This document shows positions 53,579 through 62,210 of a stretch of DNA of 64,000 bases, piece by piece. Each line of letters opens with the position of its first letter. Positions within the stretch are counted from its first letter, which is position 1. The position numbers and the translations under genes were made by a program. The notes below the pieces were generated by a model. It searched no databases. It saw only the letters and a list, made by a program, of their open reading frames with translations, and had not been told where the DNA came from. Source of the stretch: CAVYGM01 sp963768025 (lineage in GTDB: Bacteria; Bacteroidota; Bacteroidia; Cytophagales; Spirosomataceae); the NCBI GenBank assembly GCA_963768025.1, contig CAVYGM010000042.1:62001-126000 (forward strand), given 5' to 3'.

Positions 53579-54898
53579 CTAACCTACCCTTCCCCGCACT
53601 TCACCAAACCCCACCCGAACGCCCTCCCGCTCGGCGTAGCCGCGCAGAATCACCTCGTCGCCATCTTCCAGGTACCTACGGGTACTACCATCGGCCAGTT
53701 GCACGGGTTTCTGACCGCCCTGCGTCAGTTCGAGCAGACAGCCGTTGGGAGCGTAGCCGTCTTCTGATTCCGGCCCGCTGATGGTACCTGTAGCCAGCAA
53801 ATCGCCTATGCGCAGGTTGCAGCCCGAGATGGTATGGTGGGCTAGTTGCTGGCGGATATTCCAGTACAGGTGACGAGCGTTGGTGCGGCTGACGGTAGTT
53901 TCCGTAGCCTGTGTCTTCACAGGCCCTGACGAATCGCTTAGGTCTGTGGGGACACAGACCACGGTTTTGGCATTCACCATAGTTTCGGGCTTGATAGCTA
54001 CCGAGAGATTCAAGTCAAAATTAAAATCGCCTTCCGTCCGCAGATAAGGCAGCGGGGTTGGATGCTGCGTGGGCCCGGATACCCGGAAAGCTTCCAGGGC
54101 GTCAAGCGTCACGACCCAGGGCGAGACCGACGAAGCGAAGTTTTTGCTCAGAAACGGCCCCAGCGGCTGGTACTCCCAACGCTGAATATCGCGCGCTGAC
54201 CAGTCGTTGAACAGCACGCAGCCAAAGATATAGTCCTCGGCATCCTGCACGGCTACCGGCTCCCCCAACTGCGAATTTCTACCAATCACAAAACCCAATT
54301 CCAGTTCGTAGTCCAGCGCCTGGCTGGGGCCAAAAACGGGCGTATCACCTCCCGGCGGCAGGGTTTGTCCGTGAGGCCTCCGGATGGGTGTACCTGACAC
54401 CACTACCGACGAGGCCCGGCCATGGTAGGCTACGGGTAGGTGTTTCCAATTGGGAAGTAGGGGGTTGTCGGGCCGAAACAGCTTGCCGACGTTGGTAGCG
54501 TGCTCGATGCTGGAATAAAAATCGGTGTAGTCACCAATCGCTACGGGCAGATGCAGTTTTGCCTCGGCTTGGGGTACCAATACAATATCGACTACTTTGT
54601 GTAAGGGAGAGTTGGTTTGGGTGAGTTGGTTTTGCAGTGTTTCCCGCAGCCGCCGCGCCACGGGCCGCCCCAGCGCCATCAGGTCGTTGAGGGTGGGGCT
54701 TTGAAAAACAGAAACCGTTACTTCAGCCTCGGAAAGTATCCCAAGCTGAGCAGCGGCGCTCATGTCTATGATCCAGTTTCCAATGGCTACTCCTACGCGC
54801 GGTGCTTCTGAATTCTGGCTAAAAATACCAAAGGGTAAATTATACAGCGAAAAGTCAGAATCAGCGGGTATGGGTAGCCAAGAAGCAGGAAGTTTCAT
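53579..54898 (-). CDS. fahA: Fumarylacetoacetase
   Basis: 439 residues. Last step of tyrosine catabolism: fumarylacetoacetate to fumarate and acetoacetate. Family blocks: YTDFYSSIEHATNVGKLFR, LPVAYHGRASSVVVSG, LDYELELGFVIGRNSQLG, LFNDWSARDIQRWEYQPLGPFLSKNF, and DLLATGTISGPESEDGYAPNGCLLELTQGG. Metal ligands fall in the DFYSS, ELELGF and FNDWSARD motifs. Overlaps the marR stop by 4 bp (ATGA), the last gene of the operon. Confidence 0.95.
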   Translation of the reverse strand: MKLPASWLPIPADSDFSLYNLPFGIFSQNSEAPRVGVAIGNWIIDMSAAAQLGILSEAEVTVSVFQSPTLNDLMALGRPVARRLRETLQNQLTQTNSPLHKVVDIVLVPQAEAKLHLPVAIGDYTDFYSSIEHATNVGKLFRPDNPLLPNWKHLPVAYHGRASSVVVSGTPIRRPHGQTLPPGGDTPVFGPSQALDYELELGFVIGRNSQLGEPVAVQDAEDYIFGCVLFNDWSARDIQRWEYQPLGPFLSKNFASSVSPWVVTLDALEAFRVSGPTQHPTPLPYLRTEGDFNFDLNLSVAIKPETMVNAKTVVCVPTDLSDSSGPVKTQATETTVSRTNARHLYWNIRQQLAHHTISGCNLRIGDLLATGTISGPESEDGYAPNGCLLELTQGGQKPVQLADGSTRRYLEDGDEVILRGYAEREGVRVGFGEVRGRVG

Positions 54899-55338
54899 TC
54901 ACTTTCACTAAAATTATTATAGATCGAATCCATAATGTGGACAAACTGCTGGTAATCGGCTTCGTTGAGTTCACCCCAGCCTTTGCGCCGGATTTCGGCT
55001 ACAACCGGGAAAGCCTCTTCACGGATTTCCAGGCCTTTATCAGTCATAAAAATATTGAACTTACGACGGTCACCCACGGCCATGCGGCGCTCCACTAGCC
55101 CCTTCTTTTCCAGGAGGTCGATAATGCGTGTCACCGTGGGGGGATCTTTGTAGGTCACCTCCGCCAGCTCGTTTTGACTCACGCCTTCATCACGGGATAT
55201 GTGATCAATTAGTACCCATTGATCAACGGTCAGATCGATTCCTTTTTCGTTGAGTTTTTTTTGCAAAGCACTGCGTATTTTTTTGATCGTAGTGTCAATC
55301 TTAAAAAAATAGGCGCGTTGGTCGGAGTGATGCGTCAT
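54895..55338 (-). CDS. MarR-family transcriptional regulator
   Basis: 147 residues. Winged-helix MarR: GIDLTVDQWVLIDHISRDEGVSQNELAEVTYKDPPTVTRIIDLLEKKGLVERR (recognition helix PPTVTRIID). Coupled to fahA by ATGA overlap and 105 bp downstream of phhA, so it probably regulates the aromatic operon in response to an intermediate. The ligand is unknown. Confidence 0.88.
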   Translation of the reverse strand: MTHHSDQRAYFFKIDTTIKKIRSALQKKLNEKGIDLTVDQWVLIDHISRDEGVSQNELAEVTYKDPPTVTRIIDLLEKKGLVERRMAVGDRRKFNIFMTDKGLEIREEAFPVVAEIRRKGWGELNEADYQQFVHIMDSIYNNFSESE

Positions 55339-55401
55339 AATAACTATAAAGGGTGAGTTTTGCCAGTATTCAAATCCTACAAATATACTAGACTCGTACT
55401 A

Positions 55402-55413
55402 TTAGTATACTAA
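55402..55413. promoter_or_regulatory. Palindrome TTAGTATACTAA ahead of marR
   Basis: Perfect 12-bp palindrome (55402-55413), with TATACTA repeated 22 bp away (55384-55390), between the marR start and the phhA stop. A candidate MarR operator. Confidence 0.5.
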
Positions 55414-55443
55414 TTAATCACTATTTTTTTTGCAAATTATTTA

Positions 55444-56175
55444 TCAAACGGACGTATTTTGTATAGAATTTTCTAACGTTTCCGCAATTTTACTTACGGA
55501 ACCGTAAAGTTGCTCGTAAGAATCAATGACAAAGTAGTGATCCTGGTAGCGGTCAATGTGGTAAGGCGTATCCAAAATTTTAGAAACCTCAAAGTCAATT
55601 TTGGGTACATCTTTACTCAGACAGTACTTGCTTTCCCCCGGCGAAGAGATGATTCCACCACCGTAAATTTTCAGTTCACCGTTTTCACGGATCATACCAA
55701 ACTCCACCGTGTACCAGTACAGCCTCGACAGCCGTTGCAGGGAGTCTTCGTCGTCAATAAAGTCAAGTGCTACCTTGCTCAGGTCGGCCATAAAATCACA
55801 AAAGGCCTGATTGCTCAGCAGGGGTACGTGCCCGAAGGTATCGTGGAACATATCGGGCTCTTCGAGGTAGTCGAGCTGCTCGGGCTTGCGCAGCCAGGTT
55901 GAGGCCGGAAACTGCCGATGGGCCAGGTGCTGATAAAACTCCCGGTGCGGAATCAGCCCCGGCACTACGAATACTTCCCAGCCCGTCAGCTTGCGTAGGC
56001 GGGGATTGGTTTCTTTGGCAAAATTGGGGATATGATCGGCCACAAAACCGACTTTATCGATTCCGCTCAGATAGGCTTCGCTCGCAATCCGCGGCAGCTG
56101 CTCCATCTGCCGCTCAAAAAGCCGCTCCCACATCGCGTGGTCAGCGGGGGTGTAGGTGTTATAGGGTTGTTTCAT
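55444..56175 (-). CDS. phhA: Phenylalanine 4-monooxygenase
   Basis: 243 residues, a short bacterial-type hydroxylase. Iron ligands His111, His116 (MFHDTFGHVPLL) and Glu158 (YWYTVEFGMI). TWLRKPEQLDYLEEPDMFHD is the family core. Converts phenylalanine to tyrosine with tetrahydropterin and O2. The ATG at 56173-56175 sits 12 bp from a GAATGA-family inverted repeat that separates it from hppD. Confidence 0.93.
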   Translation of the reverse strand: MKQPYNTYTPADHAMWERLFERQMEQLPRIASEAYLSGIDKVGFVADHIPNFAKETNPRLRKLTGWEVFVVPGLIPHREFYQHLAHRQFPASTWLRKPEQLDYLEEPDMFHDTFGHVPLLSNQAFCDFMADLSKVALDFIDDEDSLQRLSRLYWYTVEFGMIRENGELKIYGGGIISSPGESKYCLSKDVPKIDFEVSKILDTPYHIDRYQDHYFVIDSYEQLYGSVSKIAETLENSIQNTSV

Positions 56176-56186
56176 AATTTAATTTT

Positions 56187-56299
56187 GAATGAGTGAATGA
56201 TAGAATGATAGAATAAAAGAGACTCTTTAATCTTAACTGAACTTCGAGGGCAAAAGAAAAAACTATTCACTCATTCTATCATTCTATCATTCTATCATT
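56187..56299. repeat. GAATGA-family inverted-arm repeat between hppD and phhA
   Basis: Clearest copy. Left arm GAATGAGT|GAATGATA|GAATGATA|GAAT (56187-56214), right arm ATTCACTC|ATTCTATC|ATTCTATC|ATTCTATC|ATT (56265-56299), inverse complements, 50-nt spacer. Confidence 0.9.
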
Positions 56300-56303
56300 G
56301 ATT

Positions 56304-57455
56304 TCACAACGTTCCCCTCAGTTCCTGTTCCCGTTCAATCGCTTCGAAGAGGGCTTTGAAGTTGCCTTTGCCGAAGGATACCGCCCCCTTGCGCTGGATG
56401 ATCTCGAAGAACAGTGTAGGGCGGGGCATGATGGGCTTGGTAAAGAGCTGCAACAGGTAGCCTTCATCGTCGCGGTCTACCAGGATGCCCAACTCGCGTA
56501 GCTCGGCCAGCTCCTCGTCAATATCACCTACCCGGCTCAGCAAATCATCGTAGTAGGTATCCGGTACGCGTAGGAACTCAATACCCCGGCGGCGCAGCTC
56601 GTTGACCGTGGTGATAATATCGTTGGTAGCTACGGCGATGTGCTGAATGCCCGGTCCACCATAAAAATCAAGGTACTCCTCCACCTGCGATTTTTTCTTT
56701 CCCTCCGCAGGTTCGTTGATCGGGAACTTGATGCGGCCATTGCCGTTGCTCATCACTTTACTCATAAGGGCTGTGTAATCGGTTGAGATATCCTTATCGT
56801 CAAAGGATACTAACTGGTTGAATCCCATGACATCGGCATAAAAATTCACCCAGGCATTCATTTCGTTCCAGCCTACATTGCCCACCATGTGGTCCACGTA
56901 GCGCAGTCCCACCGGCGCAGGCTGGTACTCGGGTTTCCATTCCTTATAGCCGGGCAGAAAAATACCCTCATATTCTTTTCGCTCCACGAACACGTGTACC
57001 GTATCACCATAGGTATGGATACCCGAACAAACCACACGTCCGTGTTCATCTTCCTGCTCTGTGGGTTTCATGAACGACTTGGCTCCCCGGCGTACGGTTT
57101 CCTCGTAGGAGTAGGTAGCATCGTCCACCCACAGCGCCACCACCCGCACCCCGTCGCCGTGGCTGTCGAGGTGCTTGCCTATTTCGGTACCTTTGGTTAG
57201 GGGCGATGTGAGGACCAACCTGATTTTATCCTGAACCACTACGTAGGATTCCCGGTCGTGAAGGCCGGTTTCGAGCCCGGCGTGTGCCAGGGGCTGAAAT
57301 CCAAACGCCGTCTGGAAGTAATGGGCAGCCTGCCGGGCATTGCCTACATAAAACTCAATGTAGTCCGTTCCATTTATGGGTAGAAAGTCCTTATCGGGCA
57401 TAGATTCGCCCTTTCTTTTCTCAATGATCTGATCTATTGGTTCCAGGGTTTGCAT
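56304..57455 (-). CDS. hppD: 4-hydroxyphenylpyruvate dioxygenase
   Basis: 383 residues, typical. Iron triad in VDHMVGNVGWNEMNAWVNFYAD (His), IQHIAVATNDI (His) and LFFEIIQRKG (Glu). The N-terminal vicinal-oxygen-chelate half, FYVGNARQAAHYFQTAFGFQPLA, matches the family. Turns 4-hydroxyphenylpyruvate into homogentisate. The start may also be the Met at 57401 (MPDKDFLPINGT). Downstream of hmgA by 60 bp on the minus strand. Confidence 0.95.
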   Translation of the reverse strand: MQTLEPIDQIIEKRKGESMPDKDFLPINGTDYIEFYVGNARQAAHYFQTAFGFQPLAHAGLETGLHDRESYVVVQDKIRLVLTSPLTKGTEIGKHLDSHGDGVRVVALWVDDATYSYEETVRRGAKSFMKPTEQEDEHGRVVCSGIHTYGDTVHVFVERKEYEGIFLPGYKEWKPEYQPAPVGLRYVDHMVGNVGWNEMNAWVNFYADVMGFNQLVSFDDKDISTDYTALMSKVMSNGNGRIKFPINEPAEGKKKSQVEEYLDFYGGPGIQHIAVATNDIITTVNELRRRGIEFLRVPDTYYDDLLSRVGDIDEELAELRELGILVDRDDEGYLLQLFTKPIMPRPTLFFEIIQRKGAVSFGKGNFKALFEAIEREQELRGTL

Positions 57456-57515
57456 AACTTATGAGGTTGTTAGGTGGATAGCAAATTGCTACTCTATGGG
57501 CCATTGGTACTTTAC

Positions 57516-58681
57516 TTACTCGTGCTCGTACCAGCTTCTGTAGTATTTTCCATCATCGATCGCCATGGCCACCTGCGTCAGCATTAGCGGGCGGAAGGTA
57601 TCCACCATGACGGCCAGTTCGTGGGTTTCTTTCTTACCGATGCTGCGCTCATAGGCGCCCGGATGCGGCCCGTGCGGAATACCGCCCGGATGCAGCGTGA
57701 TGTGCCCTGGCGCAATGTCGTTGCGACTCATGAAATCGCCATCGACGTAGTACAGCACCTCGTCGGAGTCGATATTGCTGTGGTTGTACGGCGCGGGAAT
57801 GGCCTTGCGGGTGGTAGTCGTACAGCCGCGGACAGAACGAGCACACCACAAAGGCGTCGGTCTGAAACATCTGATGCACGGGCGGCGGCTGATGCACGCG
57901 GCCGGTAATGGGCTCAAAGTCGTGAATGGAAATGCCCCACGGGTAGTTGTAGCCGTCCCAGCCCACCACATCGAAGGGATGCGTGGCGTAGGTAAGCGTA
58001 TGCAGGGCATTTTGTTTCTTGATTTTAATGTCAGGAAATCGCCCGTTTCATCGTGCGTTTCCAGGTCTTGGGGCAGCTTATAATCGCGCTCACAGTACGG
58101 CGCATGCTCCTGCAATTGCCCGAAGTGGTTGCGGTACCGCTTAGGGGTAGTAGGGCCGAATGAGATTCCAGGTACAGCAGGCGGTTGTCCGAAGTATCAA
58201 ACTCAATCTGATAAATCATTCCCCGCGGAATGATCAGGTAATCGCCGTACTCAAACGGGATAGTGCCAAACATGGTCCGCAGCTTGCCGCTGCCTCTGTG
58301 GATGAAAAGCATTTCGTCCGCGTCGGCATTCTTGTAGAAGTACTCCGTCAGGGACTGCCGGGGAGCAGCCAGCCCAATCGTGATATCGCGGTTGACCAGT
58401 AGGGGTATGCGGCTTTCCAGAAAATCGTCCACCGGCGTTACTGAAAACCCAATGAGTTTCCGCATCGTCAGGTTGTTTTCAACCGCGATCCGGGGACTGA
58501 CATCCTGCGGATCGGCGACCTGTTTTACCTGCGTAGGCCGGTGCACGTGATACAGCAAAGACGACATACCCTCAAAGCCCACCGTGCCGAATACCTGCTC
58601 GTAGTATAGCCCGCCATCCGGTTTTTCAAACTGCGTATGGCGCTTGTGGGGTATGTCTCCAAGTCGGTGATAAATCGGCAT
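57516..58681 (-). CDS. hmgA: Homogentisate 1,2-dioxygenase, frame broken at several points
   Basis: About 388 residues when joined. Part 1 (to about 58150) MPIYHRLGDIPHKRHTQFEKPDG, ADADEMLFIHRGSGKLRTMFG, DYLIIPRGMIYQIEFD; then RYRNHFGQLQEHAPYCERDYKLP, DVVGWDGYNYPWGISIHDFEPITG with VHQMFQTDAFVVCSFCPRLYDYHP, and the end IPAPYNHSNIDSDEVLYYVDGDFMSRNDIAPGHITLHPGGIPHGPHPG. Iron-binding His/Glu residues fall in the last block. Breaks near 58150 (lost C likely), 58032 (lost C in the plus-strand read) and 57815 (extra A) explain the frames. Opens the aromatic ring. Probably intact in reality. Confidence 0.88.
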
Positions 58682-58934
58682 CTTTCAAGTTATGAAGTGT
58701 AATTTGACCTTTTGTTGTTTTGGCAACAATTATACTAACAATTTACTATTCCAACAAATTTTTGGATTATTTTGTTTCTTAGAGATTTCCTCATTTAGTA
58801 AAAGGAAAGTCGTTTTAAGAAAGCAAAAAACCGTTTGGATCGAGCAGCAAAAGGGTGAACTGAACAACAAAATAATCTTCTATCCATAAAATCAGTATTT
58901 TGCTTTTTCCGCAAAATTACTTCTCAATTGTTTT

Positions 58935-61900
58935 ATGAAAAAACTATACCTATCCTTTTTTTAAGCCTTTTTCTATCCGGAATCACCTTTGCCCAAAAGA
59001 AAAAAAAGGACAAAGAGGAAACAAAAAAAGCTGCCAGCACCCAGGCCCCCAACGACAGCCTCTACCAAAGCCTAAAATGGCGTAACATCGGCCCCCTGCG
59101 GGGCGGACGAAGCGTCACCTCCTCGGGTGTACCCCAAAACCCGATGCTGTACTACATGGGTACCGTGGGCGGCGGTATCTGGAAGACCGAAGATGCCGGA
59201 CAGAGCTGGAAAAACATCTCGGATGGGTTCCTCAACACCAGCTCGGTAGGTGCCATTGCCGTAGCCGAATCGGATCGCGAACGTAATCTATGTAGGTATG
59301 GGCGAACACCCCATCCGGGGTGTGATGACCTCCCACGGCGACGGAGTGTACAAGTCTACTGATGCCGGAAAAACCTGGAAGCACCTCGGTCTGCCTGCTT
59401 CGCGGCACATTGCCGCTATGCGCATTCACCCCCAAAATCCTGAGGTGGTGTACGTGGCCGTGCAGGGAGCGCTCACGGTGCTACTCGAAGACCGGGGCGT
59501 GTACCGCTCCACGGACGGAGGCGCTACCTGGAAAAAGATTCTGTACGTTGATACCAACACCGGCTGTGCTGACCTGAGCATGGACATGACCAATCCGCGC
59601 ATCCTGTACGCAGGCATGTGGGAACACCGGAGGTACCCCTGGAAGGTGTCTAGCGGTGGACCGGGATCGGCCCTCTACAAATCTACCGACGGCGGCGATA
59701 CCTGGACCAAACTGACCAAAGGGCTGCCCAAAGAAATGGGCAAAGTGGCCGTGTCGGTATCCCGGGCGAATCCCGAGCGCGTGTACGCCAACATCGAAGC
59801 CGAAGGCGACAAAGGCGGGGTGTACCGCTCCGATGATGGCGGAAAAACCTGGAACCAAACAACCAACGCCCGCGTGACGGTAGCTCGGGCCTGGTACTAC
59901 ATTGAAATAGAAGCCGACCCGCAAAACCCCGACGTAGTGTACTGCATCAATGCCCCTTTGCTGAAATCCATTGACGGAGGAAAAACCTTTACCAATCTGA
60001 GTACGCCCCATGGCGACAACCACAGTCTTTGGATCAATCCGACCAACACCAGCTACATGATCAACTCCAACGACGGTGGCAGCAACGTTAGCCTGAACGG
60101 GGGTACCTCGTGGAGTACCCAGGAGAACCAGCCTACGGCGCAGTTTTATCGGGTCATTGCCGACAAACAGTTTCCTTATTGGGTATACGGCGGGCAGCAG
60201 GACAATACCTCAGTCATGACCGTCAGCCGCACGAGCGGACCGGGGATTGACTGGAAAGACTGGACTCCCGGCCCCGGTGGTGAAAGTGCATTCATTGCCT
60301 TCGATCCTGAGAAGCCTGATCTTATTTACGGGGGTTCTTACCAGGGGAATATTTCTGTTTTGGATAAAAAGACCGGCGCGCAGAAGGACATTATGGCCTA
60401 CCCTACCATCGGTCTGGCCGAAACACCCAAGCAGCAGAAGTACCGCTTCAACTGGAATGCCCCCATCGTGGCGTCGCCGCAGATCGCCGTCGGTGATTTA
60501 CCATGGGGCCAATGTGGTGTTCCGTACCCGCGATCAGGGCCAAAGCTGGGACGTAATCAGCCCCGATCTGACCCGCAACGATACCACCAAACAGGAGGCC
60601 GGCGGCGGGCCCTTCACCAACGAAGGCGCTGGCGGCGAGGTATATAATACGTTGACGTATATCGCTACCTCACCCCATCGCTATGGAGTAGTGTGGACGG
60701 GCAGTGATTGCGGCCTCGTGTACGTAACGCAGGACGATGGCGCCACCTGGCAAAACGTAACCCCGCCTGACCTGGGCGAGTGCCTCATCAACAGCATTGA
60801 GGTATCGCCGCACGATGCCGCCACGGCCTATGTGGTCGCTACCAAGTACCGCTTCAATGACTTTGCTTCCTACGTATTCGTGACCACTGATTATGGCAAA
60901 ACCTGGAAAAAAATCATCAAAGGCATTGCCCCGGAATCCTACGTCCGCGTGGTACGCGAAGATCCGGTCCGGAAGGGGCTACTGTACGGAGGCACCGAGC
61001 AGGGCCTCTACCTGTCATACGATGGCGGCGAAAACTGGACTCCTTTCCAGCTAAACCTGCCGGTGACCCCAATCAACGATCTCACGATCCGCAACAACGA
61101 TCTGATTGCCGCTACGTCGGGCCGGGCGTTCTGGATTTTAGACAATCTGAGCGCGCTTGCAACAAACCCAAACTCCCTTCGGCACTGAGGCCAAAGCCCG
61201 GCTCGTAGCGCCTGGCAAGACCATCCGGTTTGATGCCCCTTCCATCCCCCAAGCCCCGCCGGGCTACGGACAAAACCCGCAAACGGGCGTGCAGCTAGAC
61301 TACTTCCTACCCAAAGACCTGGACAGCGCCACGGTGGTAGTGCAGGTAATGGATGCTTCGGGCAAGGTACTCCGTACGTATTCCAATCAGAAAGATAATT
61401 CCTATCTGAAATACGAAGGTGGACCCGCCCCGAAAGTAGTGCTTCCCGCCAAGAAAGGCCTGAACCGCATCGCCTGGGACATGCGCCGGGAGGTAATCCC
61501 AGGAGTGAGCAAGGTGTTTGTGAATGGCGACTACCGGGGTAGTATGGTAGGGCCGGGTAGCTATACCCTACGCCTGATTGCGGATAAGGACACCTCTGTG
61601 ACAACCGCGGTGCTGCTGCCCGATCCCCGGCTAGACGCTACGCCCGCCGATTTTGCGGCCCAACAGCAGGTACTGACCCAAACCGAAGAGGCCGTCCGCG
61701 AGATTCACGAGACGGTCAATACCCTGCGTATGGCCAAACAGCAAATTGAAGCACTCGAAGCTACCTGGAAAAGTGACACTACGATGAAGGAACTACTCGC
61801 TCAGGGGAAGGAAGTGGTAAAGAAAATAACAAAGTGGGAGGATAAACTCATTACTCCTAAACAGCAGACGTTTCAGGATGTGATCAATTTCCCCAACCGA

Positions 61901-62113
61901 CTGAACGCCCAGCTCCTCGACCTCCGCGATCGCGCCGGTACCCACGACCCCGCCCCTACCGCCGGGGTACTGCTGCGATTGAATGAGCTACTTACCGAAT
62001 GGTCGGTCCAAAAAGCAGCGATGCAGAGGCTGGTCAACGAGGACATCGCCCAGTTCAATGCCACCTACAAAGCAAAGCAGGTACCTGCAGTGTATGTGGG
62101 GATTGGGAAGTAA
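58935..62113 (+). CDS. BNR/VPS10-sortilin-like secreted protein, frame broken at several points
   Basis: About 1060 residues. Signal peptide MKKLYLSFF..SLFLSGITFAQ, restored by adding one T to the T7 run at 58956-58962. The repeats (GDGVYKSTDAGKTWKHLG, RGVYRSTDGGATWKKIL, GVYRSDDGGKTWNQ, FVTTDYGKTWKKI) are Asp-box BNR propeller blades, as in VPS10/sortilin and WD40/BNR glycosidase-like proteins. C-terminal part ..FVNGDYRGSMVGPGSYTLRLIADKD then a helical end. Shifts near 59290, 60490 and 61160 also break the frame. Asp-box proteins in Bacteroidota are often secreted; no enzymatic residues were recognised. Confidence 0.75.
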
Positions 62114-62152
62114 ACGGGGCAATGTCGACACCCTTTGAGATTGTCAAAGCAC

Positions 62153-62189
62153 AAAAACCCCCGAGGGCTCTAAGCCTTCGGGGGTTTTT
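62153..62189. terminator. Bidirectional terminator between the BNR protein and ppc
   Basis: 12-bp stem AAAAACCCCCGA (62153-62164)/TCGGGGGTTTTT (62178-62189), with a further GGCT/AGCC pair inside, between convergent genes. Confidence 0.9.
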
Positions 62190-62210
62190 GTTGATAAATC
62201 AGTACAGTCT

